Assembly: GCF_020525925.1 (NCBI RefSeq)
Contig: NZ_CP084876.1
Span: forward strand, 186,001 to 250,000
Source: Klebsiella quasipneumoniae subsp. quasipneumoniae
Lineage (GTDB): Bacteria > Pseudomonadota > Gammaproteobacteria > Enterobacterales > Enterobacteriaceae
Reading direction: 5' to 3'
Length of the DNA: 64,000 bases
The notes below the pieces were generated by a model. The model did no database searches, was not told where the DNA came from, and saw only the letters and a list, made by a program, of their open reading frames with translations. The translations under genes and the position numbers were made by a program. Positions 17,774 to 26,519 of the stretch are shown piece after piece. The first letter of the stretch is position 1. Every line of letters begins with the position of its first letter.

Positions 17774-19129
17774 TCAGGCTTTCTGCAGACCTCTCGCGTC
17801 CTCTGTCGCCACGGGCGCTGATTTACTGACCCGGTATTTAATCAGCAGCGCGATGGCTGACAGGAACGCCGGGATGGCCAGCAGAGTGAAAATGGTCTCA
17901 AAAGAGAGCTGGGCCTGCATCAGGAAGGCGCCGCTGAACGCACCGAGGATCCCGCCGAAGCGGCCGATTCCCAGCATCCAGGCGACGCCGGTGGCGCGCC
18001 CTTGCGTCGGGTAGAAGCCTGCCGCCAGCGCCGGCATCGACGACTGCGCGCCGTTCATAATACTGCCGGCGATAAACACCATCACTCCCATCAGCGCCAG
18101 GCTGCTGGTGGAGAAGCCGACCAGACAGACGAAAACGCCGGTCAGCAGCCAGCCGACGGCTACCACCTTATTGGGGTTGATCTTGTCCATCAGGGCGCCG
18201 AGGATCAGCACGCCAATTCCGCCGCCGAGCGGGAACAGAGCGGTGATGATTGAGGCCTGACTCATTGATGCGCCGGTTTCACGGATCAGCAGCGGCAGCC
18301 AGCTGGTCAGGAGATAGAAGATCAGTAGACCCATGAAGTAGGTCAGGCACAGCATCACGGTACCCACTGCGTAGCGCGGGGAGAAAATGACGCCGATAGC
18401 CGACTTCTCTTTCACCTGGCCTGCTTCGCGCAGCTCAAATTCCACCGCCTCCGGCAGCGGCGCGATACGCCGCAGGATGGCGGCAATGCGCTGCGCCGGC
18501 TGACGCTTCACCACCAGATAGCGGGCGGACTCCGGCAGCAGGAAAATTAAAGCCACCGCCAGCAGGAGAGGCATCACGCCGCCCAGCACCAGCACGCTCT
18601 GCCAGCCATAGTGCGGGATCATCCAGGCGGATAAAAAGCCGCCCAGCGACGATCCCATCGGAAAGCCGACGAACATCAGGTTCACCAGCAGCGCCCGACG
18701 GCGCTCCGGCGCATATTCGCTCATTAACGTGGCGGCATTGGGCATCGCTGCGCCAAGGCCCAGGCCGGTCAGAAAGCGCAGCAGCGTCAGCTGGTTAAGG
18801 CTGGTGGCAAAGGCGGTGAGCAGGCTGAATCCGCCGAACACCACGATCGACATAATCAGCACTTTCTTGCGGCCGATACGATCAGCCAGCGGTCCCGCGG
18901 TTAACGCGCCGACGGCCAGGCCCACCAGCGCGGCGCTCATCACCGGGCCGAGGGCGGATTTTTCCACGCCCCACTCCTGGACCAGGTCGGAGGCGATGAA
19001 TCCGATGATCGCGGTGTCGAACCCGTCCATCGCGACGGTGACGAAGCAGAGCGCGAGGATCATCCACTGGTAGCGGGTGAAGGGGTGCTCGTTGATAAAG
19101 GCCTGAATGTCGATGGTTGTCTTAGTCAT
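17774..19129 (-). CDS. MFS aromatic acid:H+ symporter (AAHS family)
   Basis: Proton-coupled importer with 12 predicted membrane helices (451 residues). It resembles the PcaK/BenK/MhpT group that takes up hydroxybenzoates, benzoate or hydroxyphenylpropionates. Family signs are MDGFDTAIIGFIASDL in helix 1 (the DGxD motif that binds the carboxylate in this family), GPLADRIGRKKVLI in the 2-3 loop (MFS motif A) and a long central loop after PESARYLVVKR. No ring-degradation genes lie beside it, so the exact substrate cannot be told. It is inserted between yiaG and yiaF relative to E. coli and has its own 440-bp upstream region. Confidence 0.82.
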   Translation of the reverse strand: MTKTTIDIQAFINEHPFTRYQWMILALCFVTVAMDGFDTAIIGFIASDLVQEWGVEKSALGPVMSAALVGLAVGALTAGPLADRIGRKKVLIMSIVVFGGFSLLTAFATSLNQLTLLRFLTGLGLGAAMPNAATLMSEYAPERRRALLVNLMFVGFPMGSSLGGFLSAWMIPHYGWQSVLVLGGVMPLLLAVALIFLLPESARYLVVKRQPAQRIAAILRRIAPLPEAVEFELREAGQVKEKSAIGVIFSPRYAVGTVMLCLTYFMGLLIFYLLTSWLPLLIRETGASMSQASIITALFPLGGGIGVLILGALMDKINPNKVVAVGWLLTGVFVCLVGFSTSSLALMGVMVFIAGSIMNGAQSSMPALAAGFYPTQGRATGVAWMLGIGRFGGILGAFSGAFLMQAQLSFETIFTLLAIPAFLSAIALLIKYRVSKSAPVATEDARGLQKA

Positions 19130-19388
19130 ACGGCTTTCCTGGCAGACTGAGCGAGGGACAGAGGTTTGTTATTATCGTCGCCTTCGCGTCATTGAGTTTG
19201 ATTTGTGCGATAATCGAACGCATCGCCGTTAATCGCTCATTCATCAAATCATTGAAGCGCTGACCAGGCAATCCGGGCGCGCGCCAAAGCGTGCGATTAT
19301 CGTCCGCTTCCGGGCTAGGCGCCGGTTGATGGATTTTTTGTTTAAAGAATATCAATAAGTTACGTGATATGCGTCGGCCTGATTTAAA

Positions 19389-19407
19389 GCGCATATTTGT
19401 GATGCGC
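19389..19407. promoter_or_regulatory. Palindrome in the transporter/yiaF intergenic region
   Basis: GCGCAT-N7-ATGCGC, a perfect 6-bp inverted repeat in the 440-base divergent region 19130-19569. It is a candidate regulator site; no local regulator gene is present to pair with it. No gene is convincing in the rest of this stretch; the open frame at 19122-19409 on the minus strand has no family resemblance. Confidence 0.3.
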
Positions 19408-19569
19408 ATAACAGACGCGCCAGGCGGCGATAGCGGCGTATGGAATGGCGTTTTTCCTGCGTAAGATTAGCAGTAAAGGGTATCCTGCGAGGCCGAGCTG
19501 GACTATCCTTGTCAGCGTCTGGCACGTGAGTGTCTTTGTGCGCTTTTTTTGGCTGAAAGGAGTAAAAAA

Positions 19570-20280
19570 ATGGCGACAGGAAAGTCCTGCTCTCGCTGGT
19601 TTGCGGCTATGGCGGCCTTATTAATGGTGGTTAGCCTGAGTGGGTGTTTTGATAAAGAGGGCGATCAGCGCAAAGCGTTTATCGACTTCCTGCAGAATAC
19701 GGCGATGCGTAGCGGTGAACGACTGCCGACGCTGACCGCCGATCAGAAAAAACAGTTTGGGCCGTTTGTCTCTGACTACGCGGTGATCTACGGCTACTCG
19801 CAGCAGGTGAGCCAGGCGATGGACGCAGGTCTGCGCCCGGTGGTGGATAGCGTCAATGCGATCCGCGTTCCGCAGGACTATATGACCCAGCGCGAGCCGC
19901 TGCGTCAGGCGAACGGCGCGCTGGGCGTGCTCAGCCAGCAGCTGCAGAATGCCAAAATGCAGGCTGATGCCGCGCATGGCGCTCTGAAGCAGGCTGACGA
20001 TCTCAAGCCGGTCTTCGATCAGGTATACGCCAAGGTCGTCACCGCGCCAGCCGACGCGCTGCAGCCGCTGATCCCGGCCGCGCAGATCTTTACCCAGCAG
20101 CTGGTTCAGGTGGGGGATTTTGTCGCTCAGCAGGGGACCCAGGTGAGCTTTGTGGCCAACGGCATTCAGTTCCCGACCTCGCAGCAGGCCAGCCAGTATA
20201 ATGCGCTGATTGGGCCGCTGGCGGCGCAGCATCAGGCGTTTAATCAGGCATGGACGGCGGCGGTGAACGCCACCCGCTAA
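19570..20280 (+). CDS. yiaF: YiaF, DUF3053 lipoprotein
   Basis: Predicted lipoprotein of 236 residues, the same length as E. coli YiaF and very similar throughout. The start at 19570 follows AAAGGAG. The signal sequence ends in a lipobox LSGC with Cys26, so it is probably membrane-anchored and faces the periplasm. The rest is largely helical and rich in Gln and Ala, without known catalytic motifs. It converges on ghrB across a shared terminator. The function is not known. Confidence 0.92.
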   Translation: MATGKSCSRWFAAMAALLMVVSLSGCFDKEGDQRKAFIDFLQNTAMRSGERLPTLTADQKKQFGPFVSDYAVIYGYSQQVSQAMDAGLRPVVDSVNAIRVPQDYMTQREPLRQANGALGVLSQQLQNAKMQADAAHGALKQADDLKPVFDQVYAKVVTAPADALQPLIPAAQIFTQQLVQVGDFVAQQGTQVSFVANGIQFPTSQQASQYNALIGPLAAQHQAFNQAWTAAVNATR

Positions 20281-20342
20281 TGCCCCGTCTGGCTGACGTG
20301 AGCTGCGGCGAACGGGCTGGATGACGGACAGAATGCAAAAAG

Positions 20343-20384
20343 AACCCGGGGAGGGCGATGGCCGCCGCTACCCGGGTTTTTTTA
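20343..20384. terminator. Bidirectional terminator between yiaF and ghrB
   Basis: Stem aacccggg/cccgggtt enclosing a GC-rich inner hairpin, with TTTTTTT on the plus side and a short A-rich run on the other. It lies about 60 bases after yiaF and a few bases after the ghrB stop. Confidence 0.85.
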
Positions 20385-20388
20385 TGGC

Positions 20389-21360
20389 TTATTTTACCTG
20401 CGGATTGACGCAGTTTTTCTCGACCTTGCCGTTCAGGGCATCGATCAGGTTATCCACCGCGCAGGCCGCCATGTTGTAGCGCGTCTCATGGGTGGCGGAG
20501 CCGATATGCGGCAGCGCGACGACGTTCGGCAGGCTCAGCAGCGGCGAATCTTTAGCCAGCGGCTCGTGCTCGAAGACATCAAGGCCGGCAGCGTGAATCT
20601 CCCCCGCCTGCAGGGCGGCGATCAGCGCCTGCTCATCGACCACCGGGCCGCGCCCGGCGTTAATAAAGATGGCGGAAGACTTCATTTTGGCGAACTGCGC
20701 CTGACCGAACAGATGGTGGGTCTCTTCGCTCAGGGGCAGGATCAGGCAGACAAAATCGGCTTCCTGCAGCAGGGTATCGAGATCGCAATAGCGGGCGTTG
20801 AAGCGCTCTTCTGCCTGCGGATGCTGGCGGCGCGCGTTGTACAGGATCGGCATGCCGAACCCGAAGTGGGCGCGCTGCGCCAGCGCCATGCCGATGCGGC
20901 CCATGCCGACGATACCTAAGGTTTTATGGTGTACGTCGGTGCCGAACCAGTCTGGCCCAATGCTCTTCGTCCACTCGCCCGCTTTGACGCGCTCCGCCAC
21001 TTCCACCACCCGGCGGGCGGTGCTCAGCACCAGCGCCATGATCGTGTCGGCGACGGTCTCGGTCAGCACGGTCGGGGTATGCATCAGCAGCACCCGGCGG
21101 GCGTTCAGCGCCTCGACGTCGAAGTTGTCATAGCCAACGGACACGGTGGAGGTCGCACGCAGCTTCGGCATCTTCTCCAGCAGCGCGGCGTCAACCTTTT
21201 CGCTGGAGCCCAGCAGGCCCTCAGCCTGGGCGAAGGCCTCAGCGTGCTGCGAAACGGTCTCCGGCCGCAGGTTTTTCACCTGAGTGACGGAAAAGTGCTC
21301 CTCCAGACGCTGTAGCAGGTCGTCGGGAAGCGTTTTATAGAGAATGACAGACGGCTTCAT
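20389..21360 (-). CDS. ghrB: GhrB, 2-ketoaldonate / glyoxylate-hydroxypyruvate reductase
   Basis: NAD(P)H-dependent D-2-hydroxyacid dehydrogenase of 323 residues. E. coli GhrB reduces glyoxylate, hydroxypyruvate and 2-keto-gluconate-type acids. The Rossmann motif is [14 protein letters not shown] (near 147-160), and the catalytic set is Arg in [10 protein letters not shown] (near 236), Glu in VFEHEP and His in [11 protein letters not shown]. Here it is the last gene of a five-gene leftward unit. Its position and family match KguD, which in pseudomonads reduces 2-keto-6-phosphogluconate to 6-phosphogluconate. Which substrate dominates is inferred from context, not from a sequence feature. Confidence 0.93.
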   Translation of the reverse strand: MKPSVILYKTLPDDLLQRLEEHFSVTQVKNLRPETVSQHAEAFAQAEGLLGSSEKVDAALLEKMPKLRATSTVSVGYDNFDVEALNARRVLLMHTPTVLTETVADTIMALVLSTARRVVEVAERVKAGEWTKSIGPDWFGTDVHHKTLGIVGMGRIGMALAQRAHFGFGMPILYNARRQHPQAEERFNARYCDLDTLLQEADFVCLILPLSEETHHLFGQAQFAKMKSSAIFINAGRGPVVDEQALIAALQAGEIHAAGLDVFEHEPLAKDSPLLSLPNVVALPHIGSATHETRYNMAACAVDNLIDALNGKVEKNCVNPQVK

Positions 21361-21384
21361 GCGAATCTCCGTAGTGTGAGTCGT

Positions 21385-22665
21385 TCAGGCGTGATGAGCG
21401 CCAAGTGGAAGGTTTTGATTATTAGCAGGCTTAACAATCAAAGTCAGCCATACTGAGGCGAAAAGCGCCACCCCCATAAAAATATAGGAAGCTGCGGGGC
21501 TGCCGGTGGCACCGTTCAGGTAGCCGACAAACCACGAGCCGCAGAAGGAGCCCAGGGCGCCCATGCTGTTTATCAGCGCCATCGCGCCGCCGGCGACGTT
21601 GCGTGGCAGCATTTCCGGAATAATGGCGAAGAAGGGGCCGTAAGGCGCATACATTGCCGCACCAGCCACCACCAGCAGGGTGTAAGAGACCCAGAAGTGG
21701 TTGGCGCCGACCGCCCAGGAGCCGATGAAGGCCAGTCCGCCAATCAGCAGCAGCGGCCAGACGAACAGCTTACGGTTCTGCATTTTATCGGAGGCCCAGG
21801 AGACCACGATCATGGCGATAGTCGCCGCCAGGTACGGAACCGAAGAGAGCCAGCCCACTTCCACCATCCCCATATTTTCGCCGCCGCTGCGGATAATCGA
21901 CGGCAGCCACAGTACAAAACCGTACACGCCGATGCTCCAGGCAAAGTACTGAGCGCAGAGTAGGATCACGTTGCGGGAGCGGAAGGCCTCGCCATAGTTA
22001 CGCACCGCTTTGATGCCCTGCTGTTCACGATCCAGTTGTTCCTGCAGCGCGGCTTTTTCACTCTCCGCCAGCCAGGATACCTGCGACGGTTTATCTTTCA
22101 CCAGCACCCACCAGCAGAAGGCCCAGATCACCGCCGGCACCCCTTCGATGATGAACATTTCCCGCCAGCCGAAGGCCTGAATCAGGTAGCCGGAGACCAC
22201 CGACATCCACAGGACCGTCACCGGGTTGCCGAGGATCAGGAAGGTATTGGCCCGCGAGCGCTCGGATTTGGTGAACCAGTTGCTGATATAGATCAGCATC
22301 GCCGGCATCACCGCCGCTTCGACGACGCCGAGGATAAAGCGAATGGCCGCCAGCGCCGGGATATTATGCACAATCCCGGTCAGGGAGGCGCAGCCGCCCC
22401 ACAGGATCAGGCAGATAAAGATCAGTTTGCGAACGCTGCGGCGCTCCGCATAGATAGCGCCGGGGATCTGGAAGAAGAAGTAGCCGAGGAAGAACAGGGC
22501 CCCCAGCAGGGAGGAGATCCCCTTGGTGATGCCCAGGTCTTCGGTAATGCCTGCCGCGGAGGCGAAGCTGAAGTTGGCGCGGTCTAGGTACGCCAGGCTA
22601 TACGTGATAAACACGATAGGCATGATGTACCACCAGCGTTTCGTTGCATTTGTTGAGCTATTCAT
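21385..22665 (-). CDS. kguT: MFS 2-ketogluconate-type transporter (KguT-like)
   Basis: Major facilitator of the anion:cation symporter family, the group of glucarate, galactonate and 2-ketogluconate carriers. 426 residues, 12 helices; the first loop carries YLDRANFSFA, typical of this family, followed by GYFFFQIPGAIYAERRS and a large central loop rich in Glu and Gln (about 200-225). It lies 24 bases upstream of ghrB and about 100 bases after the kinase gene. Order and company match the kguE-K-T-D cluster of Pseudomonas. The substrate assignment is by operon context. Confidence 0.75.
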   Translation of the reverse strand: MNSSTNATKRWWYIMPIVFITYSLAYLDRANFSFASAAGITEDLGITKGISSLLGALFFLGYFFFQIPGAIYAERRSVRKLIFICLILWGGCASLTGIVHNIPALAAIRFILGVVEAAVMPAMLIYISNWFTKSERSRANTFLILGNPVTVLWMSVVSGYLIQAFGWREMFIIEGVPAVIWAFCWWVLVKDKPSQVSWLAESEKAALQEQLDREQQGIKAVRNYGEAFRSRNVILLCAQYFAWSIGVYGFVLWLPSIIRSGGENMGMVEVGWLSSVPYLAATIAMIVVSWASDKMQNRKLFVWPLLLIGGLAFIGSWAVGANHFWVSYTLLVVAGAAMYAPYGPFFAIIPEMLPRNVAGGAMALINSMGALGSFCGSWFVGYLNGATGSPAASYIFMGVALFASVWLTLIVKPANNQNLPLGAHHA

Positions 22666-22694
22666 AGGCTTGCCTCTATCAATGAGGTGACATA

Positions 22695-22712
22695 CGTCCG
22701 TCGAAACGGACG
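22695..22712 (-). other. Hairpin between the kinase and transporter genes
   Basis: Perfect 7-bp stem CGTCCGT/ACGGACG capped by CGAA, in the 104-base gap. No U-tract follows; it may shield a processed 3' end within the operon. Confidence 0.5.
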
Positions 22713-22769
22713 CTGCTGTGCCGCGCTGCAGGTAGGGTACAGGACGGCTGTTATTGTTGCGTATAAATG

Positions 22770-23705
22770 TTATTCGCCCAGCGCGTCGCGGGTGGGCAGC
22801 CCCTCGCTGTCGCCCTGGACCTGAATGGCCAGCGAACCGATTTTATTGCCGCGGTTCACCGCCTGAAGCAGGGTTTTGCCTTCCAGCAGGGCGCTAATCA
22901 CCCCGACGGCAAAGCCGTCGCCGGCGCCGACGGTATCGACGACGTTTTCGACTTTGATGGCATCAACCGTTCCCTGTTCGCCGCAGGCGCTCTTGAACCA
23001 GGCGCCGTCGCAGCCGGTTTTAATGACCACCGCCTTGACGCCGCGCGAGAGATAGAAATCGGCGATCCCCTCCGGGGTCTGCTGGCCGGTGAGGATGACG
23101 CCCTCTTTTAAGCCTGGCAAAACCCAGTCAGCCTGGAAGGCGAGACGGTTGAGTTTCTCCACCATCTCGGCTTCACTTTTCCACAGCACCGGCCGCAGAT
23201 TGGGGTCGAAAGAGAGGGTTTTGCCCTCGGCTTTCATGACCTTCGCCGCATGCTCCAGCAGCGCATATGAGCTTTCAGAGAGCGCGGCGGCCACACCGCT
23301 CAGGTGCAGATGACGGGCGCTGGTGAAGTAGTCGGCGCGAAAATCGTCCGGCGACAGATGGCTGGCGGCAGAACCTTTGCGGAAATATTCCACAATGGGA
23401 TCGGTTCCATTTTCGACTTTCGATTTCATCTGGAAACCGGTAGCGAAGCGGTTGTCGACGGCGACAGCGTGGCTATCGATCCCCTCTTTCGCCAGCGATT
23501 GCAGCACGAAGCGGCCAAAGCTGTCGTTGCCGACGCGGCTGACCCAGCCGACCTTCAGACCCAGGCGCGCCAGGCCGGTGGCGACGTTCAGCTCAGCGCC
23601 GGCGACACGTTTCATAAAATGCTCCACCTCGGCCAGATCGCCGGTTTCGGTGGCGACAAACATGGCCATAGCTTCGCCGATGGTGATGACATCTAAATTT
23701 TCCAC
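22770..23705 (-). CDS. kguK: PfkB-family 2-ketogluconate kinase (KguK-like)
   Basis: Carbohydrate kinase of the ribokinase/PfkB family, 311 residues. The start MENLDVITIGEAMAMFVATE holds the first family motif; NVVDTVGAGDGFAVGVISAL near residue 250 holds the anion-hole and catalytic Asp (GAGD). It is related to 2-dehydro-3-deoxygluconokinase, but next to the KguE-like isomerase, carrier and reductase the likely reaction is 2-ketogluconate to 2-keto-6-phosphogluconate. KDG phosphorylation cannot be excluded. It begins 3 bases after the isomerase gene ends, a tight coupling. Confidence 0.78.
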   Translation of the reverse strand: MENLDVITIGEAMAMFVATETGDLAEVEHFMKRVAGAELNVATGLARLGLKVGWVSRVGNDSFGRFVLQSLAKEGIDSHAVAVDNRFATGFQMKSKVENGTDPIVEYFRKGSAASHLSPDDFRADYFTSARHLHLSGVAAALSESSYALLEHAAKVMKAEGKTLSFDPNLRPVLWKSEAEMVEKLNRLAFQADWVLPGLKEGVILTGQQTPEGIADFYLSRGVKAVVIKTGCDGAWFKSACGEQGTVDAIKVENVVDTVGAGDGFAVGVISALLEGKTLLQAVNRGNKIGSLAIQVQGDSEGLPTRDALGE

Positions 23706-23708
23706 GGC

Positions 23709-24458
23709 TTATTCCTCGCGTAACAGGTTGACGTAGCGGCGGGTCACGGCCGTCAGGTCATGGCCAGTCAGCGGAAACTCGATTCCACGCGGCGCGTCGG
23801 CGGGAAGATTATCGAGCAGGGCCAGCCAGCGGTCGGCGGCCTGATCCGGCGGCACAGCGCGGAATTTCTCCTGATGAGGCTCCGCCGCTTTTACATGAAT
23901 ATAGCTGACCGCCGGCGCAAGATGGCGGGCGGCCTCTTCCGGCGAATCGCCGACCCACAGCCAGTTGCCCATATCAAACGTTAAGGTGATCGGCAGCTGA
24001 TGGACCCGACAGGCGGCTTTGAAGCGCTGCATCGGCGCCAGCTGGCCGCAGTCGGTCTGGTCATTCTCCACCACCAGCGCCATGCCGCTGTCGCTGAGGA
24101 TATGGCGCAGTTCGTCGAGCTGCTGGTTGTGGCGGAAATGGCCAAGGGAGAGCTTCAGCCACAGGGCGTTAAGAGTCTGCGCTTCCGCGAGCAGCGTCGG
24201 GAGATGCGGGTTAAGCTCGCCGTTGTCGGCGAACAGCGCCTGGGGCGCGGAGTAGCAGGCCAGCAGGCCGTGGCGCTCAATGGTGGCGGCCAGCGTCGGC
24301 AGGGCGTTGAGCTCTTCGGCGCTGAACAGCTCGCGGCGGATTTCGACGCCGTCCGCGCCGGCGTCGGCGATAAACGGCAGGACGGCGGCCTGGCCGCCTA
24401 AGGATTTAACATGGTCATTACCATACGCAGCGGTAACGACAATAATTTTTCTGGCCAT
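23709..24458 (-). CDS. kguE: TIM-barrel sugar-phosphate isomerase/epimerase (KguE-like)
   Basis: 249-residue protein of the AP endonuclease-2/xylose isomerase-like TIM-barrel superfamily. Visible metal-site candidates are Glu in VEIRRE near 40, the ALVVENDQTD segment near 130, TFDMGNWLW near 160 and SYIHVKA near 185; together these give the Glu/Asp/His/Glu constellation of the family. It is the first structural gene after the regulator. In pseudomonads kguE holds the same place; its exact reaction in 2-ketogluconate use is not well defined. MARKIIVVTAAYGND follows a GGGAG ribosome site. Confidence 0.75.
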   Translation of the reverse strand: MARKIIVVTAAYGNDHVKSLGGQAAVLPFIADAGADGVEIRRELFSAEELNALPTLAATIERHGLLACYSAPQALFADNGELNPHLPTLLAEAQTLNALWLKLSLGHFRHNQQLDELRHILSDSGMALVVENDQTDCGQLAPMQRFKAACRVHQLPITLTFDMGNWLWVGDSPEEAARHLAPAVSYIHVKAAEPHQEKFRAVPPDQAADRWLALLDNLPADAPRGIEFPLTGHDLTAVTRRYVNLLREE

Positions 24459-24506
24459 CGCGCTCTTACTCCCGGCGTTTGTTGCTTAATCTCCTTATTA
24501 CGCTAG

Positions 24507-24522
24507 ATGGTATCGGTTCCAT
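24507..24522. promoter_or_regulatory. Candidate PtxS/LacI-type operator of the kgu operon
   Basis: ATGGTATCGGTTCCAT is a near-palindrome (12 of 16 positions symmetric) with the central CG step typical of LacI-family sites. It lies about 50 bases upstream of the kguE-like start codon and 50 bases after the regulator gene, where an operator controlling the operon would be expected. Confidence 0.55.
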
Positions 24523-24569
24523 AAGAAAGGGCGAGATGTTTAATTTATGATCGGCATCACGAAGGATCG

Positions 24570-25586
24570 TTAACGGGAAGTTGATCCGCGGACGATAAGC
24601 TCGCCGGAGAAGACCCGCTCGCAGATGGGGTCGTTACTGCCAGCAATGCGCCGAATCACCTGTTCCACCGCCGCGTAGCCGATCTGCCACGTCGGCTGTT
24701 TGAGGGTGGTGATGCCGACGCCAGCCAGCTCCGCCCACTCCAGTTCGTCGAAGCCCAGCAGGCCGATATCGCTGCCCCAGATCAGGCCGACGCGCTTCAG
24801 GGCGCGGGCCACCTGCAGCGTCAGTGCGCCGTTGGCGGAGATCACCGCTTTGCGCATCCCGCGGTGGCGGGCGTGGAACTGGCGCAGGACGTTGTCCATC
24901 ATCGCGCCGTCGTTGAGCTGCACTTCGGCGTTTTCGGCCACCACGCCGTGGTGGCGGGTGAGCGTGGCGCGGAAGGCGCTCAGGCGCTCGCGGCGGGTAT
25001 TGACCGACCCCAGCGGTTCGCTAAGAAACAGGATGGCCTCAAAGCCTTTCTCCACCAGGTGTTCGGTGGCGGTGGTGGCGGCCTGGGCGTTATCAAGCCC
25101 GACCACATCGCAGGCGAAATCGGGGATTTTACGGTCAATCAGCACCATCGGCAGGGCCGACTGCTGCAGGCGGTTCAGGCCATCCTCCCGCATGCCGACC
25201 GCGTTGACGACGATGCCTTCCACCTGGTAGCTGCGCAGCAGGTCGAGGTAGTGCAGCTCCTGATCCAGCTCGTTATTGGTGTTACACACCAGCAGGGTGA
25301 AGCCCTTTTCCCGGCAGGCCGCTTCAATGCCGCTCATGACGTTGACCGAATAGGGGTTGGTGATATCGGCGATGATCAGGCCGATGAGGCGGGTTCGGCC
25401 GTGCTTGAGGCCGCGGGCCATCAGGCTGGGGCGGTAGTCGAGTTCGGCAATGGCTTGTTCAATACGTGATAACAGATCGTCGGAAAGCAGATGCTTCTCG
25501 CCGTTAAGATACCGTGAAATGCTGGTTTTGCCGGTCTTTGCGGCTTTCGCCACATCGCTAATGGTTGCACGCGCCGCTTTCGCCAT
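24570..25586 (-). CDS. LacI-family regulator (PtxS-like)
   Basis: 338-residue repressor. The N-terminal helix-turn-helix ATISDVAKAAKTGKTSISRY (residues 7-26) includes the LacI-type DVAKxA..S.xTvSR pattern, and the hinge helix region LMARGLKHGRTRLIGLII is at about 55-72. The remainder is a periplasmic-binding-like effector domain (Asp/Arg contacts around LIDRKIPDF and VGLDN). It sits at the head of the kgu-like operon in the same direction, as ptxS does in Pseudomonas, so 2-ketogluconate or a phosphorylated form is the likely effector. This is an inference from order and family. Confidence 0.8.
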   Translation of the reverse strand: MAKAARATISDVAKAAKTGKTSISRYLNGEKHLLSDDLLSRIEQAIAELDYRPSLMARGLKHGRTRLIGLIIADITNPYSVNVMSGIEAACREKGFTLLVCNTNNELDQELHYLDLLRSYQVEGIVVNAVGMREDGLNRLQQSALPMVLIDRKIPDFACDVVGLDNAQAATTATEHLVEKGFEAILFLSEPLGSVNTRRERLSAFRATLTRHHGVVAENAEVQLNDGAMMDNVLRQFHARHRGMRKAVISANGALTLQVARALKRVGLIWGSDIGLLGFDELEWAELAGVGITTLKQPTWQIGYAAVEQVIRRIAGSNDPICERVFSGELIVRGSTSR

Positions 25587-25650
25587 GGTGGCTTCCTTTG
25601 CTGAAAATCTGCCAACACCTTAGCGCGAAAAATAGCGATATCAAGCATTT

Positions 25651-25677
25651 TGCCCGGCAGAGGCGCGGCCGGGCAAC
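25651..25677 (-). terminator. REP-like hairpin after yiaD
   Basis: Stem ttgcccggc/gccgggcaa with a GC-rich loop, 13 bases beyond the yiaD stop; the flank on the minus strand reads aaaatgc, so a weak terminator. The composition is like a REP unit. Confidence 0.55.
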
Positions 25678-25689
25678 ATGAGGATGCGC

Positions 25690-26352
25690 TTATTGCAGCG
25701 GGCTGAGGGTGATTTCCACGCGACGGTTCTGCGCCTTGCCTTCCGCCGTGCTGTTGCTGGCGATGGGGTTCGCCGGGCCCATGCCGGTGGTGCGAATGCG
25801 GTTGGCCGCCACGCCCTGGGTGATCAGCGCGCTGGCGACGCTGTCAGCACGCTGCTGCGACAGACGCATATTCAGGTCCTTACTGCCGGTGCTGTCGGTG
25901 TAGCCGACGACGTTAACGGCGGTTTTCTCATACTCTTTCAGCACCATGGCCACGCCGGTCAGGGTGTTGGCGCCGGCCGGTTTCAGGTTGGCGCTGTTGC
26001 TGTCGAAAGTGACGTTATTCGGCATGTTCAGCACGATGTTGTCACCATTTCGCGTCACGCTGACCCCGGTTCCCTGCATTTTGTCGCGCAGCTTCGCTTC
26101 CTGCACGTCCATGTAGTAGCCAATGCCGCCGCCCAGCGCCGCGCCTGCCGCTGCGCCAATCAGCGCGCCTTTGCCGCGGTCGTGTTTGGAGGAGGAAAGC
26201 GCGCCGACGCCAGCGCCCACTAAGGAGCCAATACCTGCGCCAATACCGGATTTGCCTGCTTCACGCTCACCGGTATAGGGGTTGGTGGTGCAGCCGGAAA
26301 CGGCCAGGGCGCCGCTGACCAGAGCCGCAATCATAAGTACGCGTTTTTTCAT
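25690..26352 (-). CDS. yiaD: YiaD, OmpA-domain outer-membrane lipoprotein
   Basis: Lipoprotein with peptidoglycan-binding OmpA C-terminal domain, 220 residues. The signal peptide ends AVSGC with the lipid-modified Cys21. Next comes a glycine-rich segment (about 35-80, GIGAGIGSLVGAGVGALSSS and a second Gly-zipper-like stretch), then an OmpA domain from about residue 105. That domain has NPRVEI-type ending GKAQNRRVEITLSPLQ with the conserved Asn/Arg that bind diaminopimelate. E. coli YiaD has the same layout and was found as a suppressor of a bamD mutation. Transcribed alone. Confidence 0.93.
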   Translation of the reverse strand: MKKRVLMIAALVSGALAVSGCTTNPYTGEREAGKSGIGAGIGSLVGAGVGALSSSKHDRGKGALIGAAAGAALGGGIGYYMDVQEAKLRDKMQGTGVSVTRNGDNIVLNMPNNVTFDSNSANLKPAGANTLTGVAMVLKEYEKTAVNVVGYTDSTGSKDLNMRLSQQRADSVASALITQGVAANRIRTTGMGPANPIASNSTAEGKAQNRRVEITLSPLQ

Positions 26353-26519
26353 TTAATGTCCTTAATCCTTTTTATTCTTTGCCACAGCGAACGTGACGGT
26401 TGATTATGACGCGCGAATACGTAGAAAATTCCCCGCATACCATCTCATTTTGTAAATAACATTGAACGGCGCCGATTCGCGCCGTCACCACACCTGCCTT
26501 CGCTGACCAGGAGCCGCCT

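Noticed and set aside
19122..19409. 95-codon minus-strand frame upstream of the aromatic-acid carrier
   Set aside because: Probable leader or promoter DNA; residues are of low similarity to anything known and its end overlaps the carrier start.
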